Shown piece by piece: positions 35,073-44,052 of a DNA stretch of 64,000 nucleotides (its first letter is position 1; each line of letters opens with the position of its first letter). The notes under the pieces are model-generated. The model saw only the letters and a list, made by a program, of their open reading frames with translations, did no database searches and was not told the origin of the DNA. Origin of the DNA: Thermophagus sp052400625. Lineage in GTDB: Bacteria; Bacteroidota; Bacteroidia; Bacteroidales; Marinilabiliaceae. The DNA lies in assembly GCA_052400625.1 (NCBI GenBank), contig JBQTGH010000003.1, one strand, 5' to 3'. The position numbers and the translations under genes were made by a program.

Positions 35073-36479
35073 TTAAATTTCCGGATTATAAGCTATCACC
35101 TTTTGGGCTATTTCATCGGACAATTCACTCATTGCCTGTTTTTTCAAATCAAAATCGCTAACCACCTTTTTTCTTTGAACAAACAGTGCTTGAAACTTAT
35201 CCACTGAAGTTTTGTCTTCATACCTCTTATCCTGGTCACTACTGGAAGAAATAGAATACCATGTCCCCGGAATCAGATCACGATAATCACCTTCATAAGA
35301 GGCATATTTTACTTCATCCTTTAGTTGTTTTTGGATTAAATCACTCACCATAATTTTTTTACTATCCACATCAACCAGGGAATATGACAAATTCATATTC
35401 AGATAGCTATTTTGTGAATACTCGTAATAGTAAACTTTTTTATATTCGATGACTTTTTCTTCAATACCATTCTCATCGATCAAATTTACGGTTGTTTTTA
35501 ACCAGGCTTTACGTTTTTTCATTTTAAGAGATGAAGTACCACTTCTATAATCATTTATCTTACAAGATAAAACGGCATCCACATTGGATGGTAATGAAAT
35601 GGAAGAGGATTTCTTGTCAATAAATATTTCCTTAAAAAGAAGAAGGGCATTATCGGTTCTGTCGGGCTGGGTAACCTCGACGATTTCATAAAACGGCGAT
35701 TGTTGCTTCGTTATTCCGGCAATAATTTGAGATTTCAATTCTTCAGCAACATTCTTTTGCGTCAATCCGGAAGCATAATAAGACAACACGCCGATTCTAA
35801 TTAAAGCTTTTTCTCGTGCATAATCTTTGAGTTCTGCAGCCGATTTATACCCGTCAGTGCCGGCAAGAATCTCTTCAAAAGCATAATATGCACTTCTGAA
35901 CCGATCATTCTTCAAATAAGCCTGCCCTTGACGATAAACCGGTTCATAGCGCGCGGTAACCCAATGTTGAGATGCATCCCGATAACCGGGTTCAATTTTC
36001 AGGATCTCTGTCAAAAGAGTCAACGCTTCCGAAAAATTTTCTGCTTCCAAAAATGTAACGGCTTTTCCATATTGCTCATTAAGAAATATTTCCTTAACCT
36101 CTTTAAAATAAACACCTGTACTTTCAGAGATATTCAGATCCACTCCCAGCACTTTAGCTCTTCCTTGATAGGCGGTTGCCTCCAAAAATGCATAAACAGC
36201 GTCCTTATATTGATCGTTTCGATAAAACGACATAAACTGATCTGTTTTTTGATTTAGCACCAATTGACCGGTACGTTTCAATCCGACTTTAGCATCAATA
36301 TTGTCTCTTTTTGATTGAAGGGCTCGAAAATAAAAATCGGCAGCTTCGGTAAACAGGCCGGCTTCTTCCAGCTCTAATGCTTTGTTCATGTATTTTTTAG
36401 AAGCACATCCACCTGCCAGAAGCACCGATACCAATATCATAATTCCGGCCAACTTTTTTTTACAACTAAATCTGTTCAT
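35073..36479 (-). CDS. TPR and CsgG-like lipoprotein
   Basis: 468 residues. Lipoprotein signal ending LAGGC (Cys25). Residues about 30-220 carry TPR-like helices (ALELEEAGLFTEAADFYFRA, FLEAENFSEALTLL, YLKNDRFRSAYYAFEEIL). A domain from about 230 (LIRIGVLSYYASGLTQK, then FYEIVEVTQPDR) resembles the CsgG/LpoB nucleotide-less alpha/beta fold. The end includes a Ser-rich stretch. First gene of an operon with the LPP20 lipoprotein; probably an envelope assembly or secretion accessory. Function not known. Confidence 0.75.
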   Translation of the reverse strand: MNRFSCKKKLAGIMILVSVLLAGGCASKKYMNKALELEEAGLFTEAADFYFRALQSKRDNIDAKVGLKRTGQLVLNQKTDQFMSFYRNDQYKDAVYAFLEATAYQGRAKVLGVDLNISESTGVYFKEVKEIFLNEQYGKAVTFLEAENFSEALTLLTEILKIEPGYRDASQHWVTARYEPVYRQGQAYLKNDRFRSAYYAFEEILAGTDGYKSAAELKDYAREKALIRIGVLSYYASGLTQKNVAEELKSQIIAGITKQQSPFYEIVEVTQPDRTDNALLLFKEIFIDKKSSSISLPSNVDAVLSCKINDYRSGTSSLKMKKRKAWLKTTVNLIDENGIEEKVIEYKKVYYYEYSQNSYLNMNLSYSLVDVDSKKIMVSDLIQKQLKDEVKYASYEGDYRDLIPGTWYSISSSSDQDKRYEDKTSVDKFQALFVQRKKVVSDFDLKKQAMSELSDEIAQKVIAYNPEI

Positions 36480-36755
36480 AATTATTAATAAAAGCGATTA
36501 AAAACAACTCCTCCCTTCAAAGAGGTTCATGACGGCAAATTATAACCTGCCAAAATACAGCCTTTACGAAAAACACCCCAAGAGGTTTGAATTATTCTCA
36601 TCTTTATCACAATATCATTAACATCCATTATTTTTCGGGATTCTTTTTTTTATCAAATGAATATTGTCATATTTTTGCATGACTTTTTTCCCCTAATTTG
36701 AAGAGGATCTGCATAATTCTATTAAATACGCAATAATCAAAACATTTCAAACATT

Positions 36756-37967
36756 ATGAGTAGAACAGCACTTTTTCCCATTATCTTGTTTCTGTTGGGT
36801 GCACCAATTTATACACACTCTCAGGATCAATCTTCAAAGCATCAAAAATCCGAGGGATATCAGTTTGAAACCATTGTAGATTTGCCTGCCACTTCGGTGA
36901 AAGACCAGCACCGTTCAGGCACCTGCTGGAGCTTTTCAGGCGTTTCTTTTCTTGAATCAGAAATGATCAGAAAGGGAAAAGAGCCCATCGATTTTTCCGA
37001 GATGTTTATTGTCCGTCATTGTTACGCCGACAAGGCCAAGAAATATGTCCGACTTCATGGTCATTTAAATTTTGGGGCCGGAGGAGCTTTTCATGATGTT
37101 TTATATGTGCTGAAAAATTATGGTGCGGTTCCCGAAAGTGTTTATGGCGGTCTCAACTATGGACAAGAAAAACATGTTCATGGCGAGATGGATGAAGTAC
37201 TCAGGAGCTATGTAGAGGGCATCATTAAAAATCCAAACAAAGAATTAAGCACAGCATGGCATAAAGGCTTCAACGGCATCTTGGATGCCTATCTGGGTAA
37301 ACTTCCGGAAACTTTTGAATACAAAGGGAAAAATTATACGCCGCAAACCTTTGCCAAAGAAGTAACCGGTATTAATCCCGACGATTACATTCAGGTAACA
37401 TCATTCTCCCACCATCCATTTTATGAAACTTTTGTCATCGAAATACCCGACAACTGGTTGTGGGGCGCGGTTTACAACGTCAAACTGCAGGAAATGATCG
37501 ATATCATCAACCACTCGTTGGAGGAAGGATATACCGTTGGCTGGGCTACTGATGTCAGCGAAAAAGGATTTTCATACAAAAACGGAATTGCCATCATTCC
37601 TGCCGAAGACTTTGAAGAATTGAGTGATACGGAACGATCACGATGGGAAGACATCACTAAAGAAAAACTTCAGAAACAAATGTATTCTTTTGAAGCCCCA
37701 GTTCCTGAAAAAAAGATTACTCAAGAGCTCCGGCAAAAAGCATTTGACAACTACCAAACTACCGATGACCATGGAATGCATATCGTTGGAATGGTTAAAG
37801 ATCAAAACGGAACCATCTACTATAAAGTTAAGAACTCTTGGAATACCGACAACAAATACGATGGATACCTCTATGCCTCTGAGAGCTTTGTAAAACTTAA
37901 AACCGTTTCAATAATGGTAAATAAAGAGGCGCTTCCTAAAGTCATCAGGAAAAAACTTGACCTATAA
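36756..37967 (+). CDS. C1-family peptidase (bleomycin hydrolase / aminopeptidase C type), exported
   Basis: 403 residues. Signal peptide (MSRTALFPIILFLLGAPIY). The catalytic Cys57 is in DQHRSGTCWSFSG, the His near 342 in DDHGMHIVG, and the Asn near 360 in KVKNSWN, the papain-type triad. The insert and the C-terminal end (KKLDL) fit the aminopeptidase C branch. The signal peptide is unusual for bleomycin hydrolases of most bacteria but common in Bacteroidota. Probably a periplasmic peptide trimmer. Stand-alone gene; TATTTTTG at 36670-36677 may be its -7 box. Confidence 0.93.
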   Translation: MSRTALFPIILFLLGAPIYTHSQDQSSKHQKSEGYQFETIVDLPATSVKDQHRSGTCWSFSGVSFLESEMIRKGKEPIDFSEMFIVRHCYADKAKKYVRLHGHLNFGAGGAFHDVLYVLKNYGAVPESVYGGLNYGQEKHVHGEMDEVLRSYVEGIIKNPNKELSTAWHKGFNGILDAYLGKLPETFEYKGKNYTPQTFAKEVTGINPDDYIQVTSFSHHPFYETFVIEIPDNWLWGAVYNVKLQEMIDIINHSLEEGYTVGWATDVSEKGFSYKNGIAIIPAEDFEELSDTERSRWEDITKEKLQKQMYSFEAPVPEKKITQELRQKAFDNYQTTDDHGMHIVGMVKDQNGTIYYKVKNSWNTDNKYDGYLYASESFVKLKTVSIMVNKEALPKVIRKKLDL

Positions 37968-38106
37968 AAATGAGGCATCCCTATTGATCTCTTGGCCAGT
38001 AAAGAAATGATAAATATTTTACCAATTACCGAAACTTTTCCTTAAATGTACCGTTAAAGACCGTGAAGTTTTCTTCATAAGATAAGGTTTTGGTTAGGTC
38101 AACAAT

Positions 38107-38174
38107 AAAGAAAGAGATAAAAAGTTCCTTTTCTGCTAATATTCAGATCATGAAAAATTTTTATCTCTTTCTTT
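38107..38174. repeat. 17-bp perfect inverted repeat
   Basis: AAAGAAAGAGATAAAAA (38107-38123) and TTTTTATCTCTTTCTTT (38158-38174) with a 34-base loop. It may be a structured RNA arm or a site; there is no T-run right after it. Confidence 0.85.
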
Positions 38175-38215
38175 AAACTTTTGATTAAGCTATCAATCTA
38201 ATATATAGATTTTCA

Positions 38216-38281
38216 TAATTTTGGGTTAGGGTTAAGGTTAGGAACGGAAGCTATCTATTTAGATGGCTTCCGTATTCTTTT
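38216..38281 (+). ncRNA. Candidate small RNA with terminator hairpin
   Basis: A TAATTTTG box (38216-38223) is followed by GGGTTAGGGTTAAGGTTAGG and a stem of ACGGAAGC against GCTTCCGT (with inner ATCT/AGAT), closing with ATTCTTTTT. That gives a short RNA of about 50 bases. No -33 box at the right spacing was found, so the promoter is weak. It could instead be only a terminator. Confidence 0.35.
38244..38281 (+). terminator. Strong terminator hairpin
   Basis: ACGGAAGC pairs with GCTTCCGT, inner ATCT with AGAT, followed by ATTCTTTTTAT. It is downstream of the C1 peptidase by about 275 bases and may end its transcript or the small RNA. Confidence 0.75.
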
Positions 38282-38444
38282 TATATTATCCCAGTCCAAG
38301 ACCGAACATTCATCCTTATTCTGCAATTGTTATAGGCGCTTGATTACACGACGCCGCATATTGGCTCATCCCAACCTTACATCTATTCCTTCCGGACACA
38401 TCTCCACAACTGCCACGGTCCGTTTTGTTTTAAGGAAAGCTCGT

Positions 38445-40901
38445 TTATCTCAACTTTGCACCCAGTTCTTTTTCAAATATCCGGGTAAGATTGTTCATGG
38501 TTTTATCAATCTGCTTATCCTTTAGGGTTTTTTCTCGGTCCTGCAAGGTGAAAGAAATGGCATAAGACTTTTTCCCTGGCCCAAGTTTTTGGCCTTCATA
38601 CACATCGAAGAGTGAAACATTTTTCAGGTATTTCTTTTCAGTTTTAAACGCCAGATTTCGAATATCTTTAAACATGATTGGTTTGTCAAGCAACAGCGCC
38701 AAATCACGTTTCACTTCCGGAAATCTGGAAATTTCAGTGAAAGTCACCTCTTGTCTTGCAGAAAGTTTTACCAGAGCGGGCCAATTCATCTCCGCAAAAT
38801 AAACAGCATCATCAATATCAAACTGTTTCAATAGTTTGGAGTCAACCATCCCTATGATAAACAATGCTTGTCCATCAACAGTGGTTACTTGCAATCCTTC
38901 AGAAATCAAATCATTGTTGCAATCCGTTTCTTTACATTGAGAAGTATCAATACCCATCCTTTCCAGAATATTCAACGACCAGCTTTTAAGATCGAAGAAG
39001 GAGACTTTCCTGTCGGGCGTATTCCAATCGCCTTCTGAAAGGTTACCGGTAGCTAGCAAGGCCAGCTTCTCCTCTTCCCGATAGCTGCCAAGGTCGGTTG
39101 ACAACTTATCTTCTTTCAGACTGTAACAGTTACCAAACTCAAAGAGTCGCAGATTTGGATTTTGACGATTCCTGTTATGGCGGATGGTCTCAAGGCCGCC
39201 AAACAACAGGGTCTGACGCAAACCATTAAGGTCGGAACTCAGCGGATTTATCAATTCAACCACCCGGTTTCTGGCATACGTTTCCGACTGGTCATAATAG
39301 CCGCCTTTGGTTAGCGAATTGTTCATGATTTCCATAAAGCCCTGAGCCACCAGTTGGGATGAAACTTTGTTTCTCAATTCCCCAATGTCCGGCTTTTCCC
39401 GGTATATTATGGTAGCATTCAGTTTATCAGGATCCGCCACATTATTATAGCCGTAAACACGAAGAATCTCTTCAATAACATCAGCTTCTCTCTGGACATC
39501 CACACGGTAGGGCGGAACTTCCAACTTCCAGACTCCGTTTTCTTCTGATTTCATCTCGATATCCAAAGCCTGAAGGATATTTCTGATTTGGTCCGATTCA
39601 ATTTTTTTTCCGATCAAACGTTGCACATGATTCAACGACAATTCAACGCTGAAAGGCTGAACCGGCTCGGGATAAACATCCACTATATCTGAAGAAATTG
39701 TGCCTCCCGCAACTTCCTTAATCAACATTGCAGCGCGCTTCAAGGCATAAACCGTCATATTGGGATCGGTTCCCCGTTCAAACCGGAACGATGCATCCGT
39801 ATTGAGTCCATGTCTTTTGGCTGTCTTCCGAATATACACCGGATTAAAGCAGGCACTTTCCAAAAATATTTTCCTTGTGCTATCGGTAACGCCACTTTCT
39901 AATCCGCCAAAGACGCCGGCAATACACATTCCTTCTTCGGCGTTACAAATCATCAAATCCTGCTCATGCAATTCGCGCTCATTCTCATCCAGCGTGGTAA
40001 ATTTGGTTCCACCGGCCAAACGCCTCACAATTACTCTATTGCCCTTAATCTTATCCCCATCAAAGGCATGGAGAGGTTGCCCCAGTTCATGCAGGATAAA
40101 ATTGGTAACATCCACCACATTATTAATGGGGGTCTGGCCGATTGCTCTCAATCGATTCTTAAGCCAATCGGGCGATTCTTTAACTTCCAGATTGGAAATG
40201 GTCAACCCGCTATAACGAATACAACCTTCATTATCCGCAACCTCAACTGATACCGGCCAGGCACGATTATCGATACCAAAATCTTCTACGGATGGCCACT
40301 TCACTTCCACTGCAGGATCGGTTTGTTTAAGTTTGGCTGCCAGGTCACGCGCCACGCCGATGTGTGACGCTCCGTCAATTCGGTTGGGGGTAAGATCCAC
40401 TTCAAAAATTATGTCCGTCTCGATATTAAAATACTGTGCAGCCGGAGTTCCCGGTATGGCATCAGCATCTAAAACCATAATGCCATCGTGATTAGGTCCC
40501 AACCCGATTTCATCTTCGGCACATATCATACCCTGCGAAACCTCTCCGCGTATTTTGGCCTTTTTAATTTCAAATTCTTCTCCTGATAAAGGATAAATGG
40601 TGGTTCCGACTTTTGCCACCACCACTTTCTGCCCTGCGGCCACGTTGGGCGCCCCACATACAATGGGAAGAGGTTCTCCCTCTCCCACATCCACGGTTGT
40701 TTTGCTTAATTTATCGGCATTGGGGTGTTTTTCACAAGTCAACACTTCTCCAATAACAAGTCCTTTAAGGCCTCCTTTAACAGAATCCACCTCCTCAACT
40801 GAACCAACTTCCAGCCCCAGATCCGTAAGAATAGCAGCTATTTGGTCAGCAGGTAATTCAGTCGAAATGTAGTTTTTTAGCCAGTTGTATGAAATATTCA
40901 T
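38445..40901 (-). CDS. pheT: Phenylalanine-tRNA ligase beta subunit
   Basis: 818 residues from the ATG at 40901 (MNISYNWLKNYISTELPADQ), the usual start; the longer reading frame above it is not coding. Order: tRNA-binding domain (EVLTCEKHPNADKLSKTTVD near 45, then VCGAPNV), B3/4 (VVDVTNFILHELGQPLHAFD), B5 (LSLNHVQRLIGKKIES), the core domain (LLFGGLETIRHN) and the C-terminal anticodon-binding FDX-ACB domain (ISRFPEVKRDLALLLD). Charges tRNA-Phe together with the alpha subunit, which is elsewhere. Confidence 0.97.
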   Translation of the reverse strand: MNISYNWLKNYISTELPADQIAAILTDLGLEVGSVEEVDSVKGGLKGLVIGEVLTCEKHPNADKLSKTTVDVGEGEPLPIVCGAPNVAAGQKVVVAKVGTTIYPLSGEEFEIKKAKIRGEVSQGMICAEDEIGLGPNHDGIMVLDADAIPGTPAAQYFNIETDIIFEVDLTPNRIDGASHIGVARDLAAKLKQTDPAVEVKWPSVEDFGIDNRAWPVSVEVADNEGCIRYSGLTISNLEVKESPDWLKNRLRAIGQTPINNVVDVTNFILHELGQPLHAFDGDKIKGNRVIVRRLAGGTKFTTLDENERELHEQDLMICNAEEGMCIAGVFGGLESGVTDSTRKIFLESACFNPVYIRKTAKRHGLNTDASFRFERGTDPNMTVYALKRAAMLIKEVAGGTISSDIVDVYPEPVQPFSVELSLNHVQRLIGKKIESDQIRNILQALDIEMKSEENGVWKLEVPPYRVDVQREADVIEEILRVYGYNNVADPDKLNATIIYREKPDIGELRNKVSSQLVAQGFMEIMNNSLTKGGYYDQSETYARNRVVELINPLSSDLNGLRQTLLFGGLETIRHNRNRQNPNLRLFEFGNCYSLKEDKLSTDLGSYREEEKLALLATGNLSEGDWNTPDRKVSFFDLKSWSLNILERMGIDTSQCKETDCNNDLISEGLQVTTVDGQALFIIGMVDSKLLKQFDIDDAVYFAEMNWPALVKLSARQEVTFTEISRFPEVKRDLALLLDKPIMFKDIRNLAFKTEKKYLKNVSLFDVYEGQKLGPGKKSYAISFTLQDREKTLKDKQIDKTMNNLTRIFEKELGAKLR

Positions 40902-41074
40902 GAATAAGTTGAATTTTATTTGCGAATAATCAATCGTTTGAAAGAAATCTAAATGACCAGCAAAAATAATTAAATATGCTTCAAACAACGAATAATTGGT
41001 CGTTAGATTTTATTAAGCCATTGGCCGTCCCTGTTAAATCCTGATAAGATCGCCACAATACCTCACCTACATTG

Positions 41075-41101
41075 TTGTTTCACCATATTTCAATATCTTT
41101 G
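41075..41101 (+). promoter_or_regulatory. Promoter of surE
   Basis: TATCTTTG at 41094-41101 matches TAnnTTTG, with TTG at 41075-41077 as -33 box. It places the transcript start near 41108, which excludes the ATG at 41072 and supports the one at 41144. Confidence 0.55.
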
Positions 41102-41143
41102 ACAGGAAAAAAAGAATTAAGACAGAAATTACAAACAACAGAT

Positions 41144-41950
41144 ATGATAGAATTTGAAGAAAACCATCGTCCCTTAATTTTGGTCACCAACGACGATGGT
41201 TATGATGCTGGAGGTTTAAGTGTATTACGTGAAATAGCCACAGAATTTGGAAATGTGGTGGTGGTAGCCCCCGACGAAGCACGTTCGGGAATGTCCAATG
41301 CCATAACCGTGAAGCTTCCGCTTTTTGTCAAACAGTTAAGTCATAAAAAGGGGTTGTTCGTTTTCAAAACCAACGGAACGCCGGTGGATTGCGTTAAACT
41401 TGCCTTAAATACGCTGCTGCCACGCAAACCCGATCTGGTACTTTCCGGCATTAACCATGGCAGCAACAGTTCTTCGAGCGTTCACTACAGCGGCACCCTC
41501 GGGGCAGCCCGCGAAGGGGTCTTGAACCAGATCAACGCAATTGGCTTCTCACTGCTCGACTATGATCCCAATGCCGATTTTTCCGCAACCCGGCCCTATG
41601 TGCGGCAGATCATACATCATGTTTTACAACATGGCCTGCCCGAAGACACCTTCCTCAACGTTAACATGCCAAAAGGAAAACAATTAAAAGGGATTAAGAT
41701 CTGCCGGCAGGCCAAAGGAAAATGGGGTGAAGAGTTCCTGGAAAGAGAAGACCCAAGAAAACAAAAATATTATTGGTTGACAGGGACATTTCAGAATCTG
41801 GAACCTCAGGCCACCGATACCGACGAGTATGCTCTGGCACAAGGATTTGTCTCTGTGGTTCCTTGCCATCTCGACATTACCAATCACTCCGCCATAGAGC
41901 ATTTAAAGGCGCATTTTATCCCGACAAAAAGCAAGCTGGAAAATGAATAA
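41144..41950 (+). CDS. surE: 5'/3'-nucleotidase SurE
   Basis: 268 residues from the ATG at 41144; the longer frame from 41072 would begin upstream of the -7 box. The metal site NDDG is at 16-19 (VTNDDGYDAGG), followed by APDEARSGMSNAITV, NGTPVDCVK, LVLSGINHGSN and GTLGAAREG. SurE removes 5'- and 3'-phosphates from nucleotides and helps stationary-phase survival. It starts the run surE, small membrane protein, lpxB, a known order in Bacteroidota. Confidence 0.96.
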   Translation: MIEFEENHRPLILVTNDDGYDAGGLSVLREIATEFGNVVVVAPDEARSGMSNAITVKLPLFVKQLSHKKGLFVFKTNGTPVDCVKLALNTLLPRKPDLVLSGINHGSNSSSSVHYSGTLGAAREGVLNQINAIGFSLLDYDPNADFSATRPYVRQIIHHVLQHGLPEDTFLNVNMPKGKQLKGIKICRQAKGKWGEEFLEREDPRKQKYYWLTGTFQNLEPQATDTDEYALAQGFVSVVPCHLDITNHSAIEHLKAHFIPTKSKLENE

Positions 41951-42028
41951 ACGCTGAATATTACAGTGGATTAATCGATTTTACCGTTATAAAAGTTGAG
42001 TAGAAACCAAAAACAGGATTTTGACATA

Positions 42029-42322
42029 ATGTGTTGGTGTAACAAACAGATATTAGGTTTAATAACAGGTTTACTTCTTCCAATTATTTTTGGATTTCTT
42101 CTTTTCGAAGGAAGATATGATGGAGAGCTTGAATTTGGAGAATTTCTCAATAGTCTGTTCCGACTTCACAGTCTGGGAAAACTGATCAGCATCAGTGTAC
42201 TGCCTAATCTCCTGGTATTTTTTATTGCCATACGTACTGAGCGGTTGCTGGCTGCACGGGGCGTGGTGTTGGCCACGGTTATTTGGGCGGTGGTTACCAT
42301 GGTGGTCAGGCTTTTAATGTAA
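42029..42322 (+). CDS. Small membrane protein between surE and lpxB
   Basis: 97 residues from the ATG at 42029 (a TTG at 41996 would add 11). Three hydrophobic segments: about 7-26 (LGLITGLLLPIIFGFLLF), 52-67 (LISISVLPNLLVFFIA) and 76-96 (VVLATVIWAVVTMVVRLL). I recognise it as the conserved membrane protein found between surE and lpxB in Bacteroidota. Role unknown; perhaps linked to lipid A or envelope. It follows surE by 78 bases. Confidence 0.75.
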   Translation: MCWCNKQILGLITGLLLPIIFGFLLFEGRYDGELEFGEFLNSLFRLHSLGKLISISVLPNLLVFFIAIRTERLLAARGVVLATVIWAVVTMVVRLLM

Positions 42323-42574
42323 GACCACCATTCATTTTATAGCCAACCCTTTTAATTAACAATTAAATTCAATAGATCTTTGTATTTTTCTTAATGATTT
42401 GGATTTCGATTTAAGAGAATTCATTTGTCCTTGACCTAAAACAGTGAACCCATATAGCAGTTCAGGCACAAACTGCAATTTTTCAGATGATGACAATAAT
42501 TTTACGGTCGATTAACATGAATTCATCCATAAGCACACAAATCCCTGCCCGTAAATCAAAAATATTTTAATACA

Positions 42575-43717
42575 ATGAAGTATTACATTATAGCCGGTGA
42601 AGCTTCAGGTGATCTACATGCTTCCAATTTAATGAAAGAGTTAAAAGAACTGGACCGGGAAGCGGATTTTAGATATTGGGGCGGCGATTTAATGGCGGCT
42701 CAGGGCGGAACGCTGGTTCGTCACTACCGGGAAACGGCCTACATGGGCGTTTGGGAGGTATTAATCAATCTGAAATCCATATTTCGAAACCTGGATGAAT
42801 GCCGGGAAGACATCCTGCGCTTTCGTCCCGATGTCGTTATTTTGGTCGATTATCCGGGCTTTAATCTGAGAATTGCCAAATTTGCCCATCACTTTGGGTT
42901 TCGGGTATTCTATTATATCTCGCCGAAAATTTGGGCCTGGAACACCAGTCGGGTCAAACGAATCAAAAAATGGGTGGACAAAATGTTCACCATATTGCCC
43001 TTCGAAACCGAATTCTTTGCCAAACACAATATCCCGGTGGCCTACTCCGGAAACCCCATTTTGGATGCCATCCACAACAGAAAAAACAAGGAGGAAACTA
43101 AAGCGGCGTTTCTCCAAAGGCTGAACCTGCCGGACCGCCCCATGGTAGCCATTCTTCCGGGGAGCCGAAAACAGGAAATTGAACGGCTTCTGCCATACAT
43201 GGCAGACATGAAAAGACACTTCCCCGATCATCAGTTCATCATTGCCGGTGCGCCCTCTTTTGAAGCCGATTATTACCAACAGTTTTTCTCACCAAACGAG
43301 AGCTTCAAAGTGGTGTTTGACGAAACCTATTCTTTGCTAAAGCACGCTGCCGCTGCAATGGTGACTTCGGGAACAGCCACCCTCGAGGCGGCATTACTGA
43401 ATTGCCCGCAAGTGGTCTGTTACAAAATGTGGGGAGGTGCCTTCACCCACTTCATGGCAAAAAAAATTATCATTAAAGTTCCTTACATCTCTTTGGTCAA
43501 TTTAATTTCGGGAAAAGAAGTTGTAAAGGAATTGTTTCAGCAAGAAATGACGCATGAATCCCTTAAAGAAGAGCTCGAAAAAATTCTCTACGACCATTCC
43601 CTGCGCCAAAAAATGTTGTCCGATTACGACGAGCTGAGAGATATTATGGGAAAACCCGGGTGCAGCAAAATAACGGCTCAACTCATGTTGGAAAGTATGA
43701 CCCAAAAGGATTCATAA
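42575..43717 (+). CDS. lpxB: Lipid-A-disaccharide synthase
   Basis: 380 residues. GEASGDLHASNLMKEL at 7-22 (start of the GT19 fold), PDVVILVDYPGFNLRIAKFA, YYISPKIWAWNTSRVKRIKK near 120, ILPGSRKQEIERLLPYM, and AAMVTSGTATLEAALL near 266. Transfers the diacylglucosaminyl group from UDP-2,3-diacylglucosamine to lipid X, the fourth step in lipid A. Third in the surE run, 252 bases after the small membrane protein. Confidence 0.96.
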   Translation: MKYYIIAGEASGDLHASNLMKELKELDREADFRYWGGDLMAAQGGTLVRHYRETAYMGVWEVLINLKSIFRNLDECREDILRFRPDVVILVDYPGFNLRIAKFAHHFGFRVFYYISPKIWAWNTSRVKRIKKWVDKMFTILPFETEFFAKHNIPVAYSGNPILDAIHNRKNKEETKAAFLQRLNLPDRPMVAILPGSRKQEIERLLPYMADMKRHFPDHQFIIAGAPSFEADYYQQFFSPNESFKVVFDETYSLLKHAAAAMVTSGTATLEAALLNCPQVVCYKMWGGAFTHFMAKKIIIKVPYISLVNLISGKEVVKELFQQEMTHESLKEELEKILYDHSLRQKMLSDYDELRDIMGKPGCSKITAQLMLESMTQKDS

Positions 43718-44052
43718 CATTTCTGACCAGAGATTCGCCTAACAAAAATCATTTCTTACCCGGCTTCCATCTGGATACCAAAGAAATGCCAATGCCCGGT
43801 AACGATAGGGACAAGGAACAGGGAACCTCAAAAATTATTGGTTTCATTAAGCATAATAAATTTAAAACACTGACCCAATGAAACTTGCATGACTCGATCA
43901 AATATTTTGCAGGCGCTTTTGGGGACCAACATGGTCTTGTTCGTTTCATTGGCAAACAAAAGAATTGGGAAACGATAAGTGAAAAACAAAAAGAATAATC
44001 CTTTTCCGGAAAAAGAAACAACATTGTGAATCTTTCAAATTGATAAAATCCT
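43718..44052. other. Gap holding a 101-bp repeat copy
   Basis: 335 bases. Locus E of the 101-bp repeat is in the middle. The 97 bases before the GldFG gene show no strong TAnnTTTG box. No gene. Confidence 0.5.
43838..43955 (-). repeat. Dispersed 101-bp repeat, locus E (no gene at its end)
   Basis: On the minus strand CCAATGAAACGAACAAGACC, CCCCAAAAGCGCC, ATCGAGTCATGCAAGTTTCA and TAATGAAACC. The GAAA words are 102 bases apart (43842-43845 and 43944-43947). There is no gene on this strand at the downstream edge, so the repeat can also exist alone. A minus-strand frame through it reads MKRTRPCWSPKAPAKYLIES. Confidence 0.82.

Larger units (their letters stand above)
37968..38444. other. Hairpin-rich gap between convergent genes
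   Basis: 477 bases between the C1 peptidase and pheT, which converge. It contains a perfect 17-bp inverted repeat (38107-38174), GGTTAG-type repeats (38223-38242) and a strong hairpin with T-run (38244-38281). No coding signal. See finding. Confidence 0.6.

Noticed and set aside
38445..40988. Longer pheT frame starting at 40988
   Set aside because: PheT proteins start at MNISYNWLK; the 29 codons upstream have non-coding composition.
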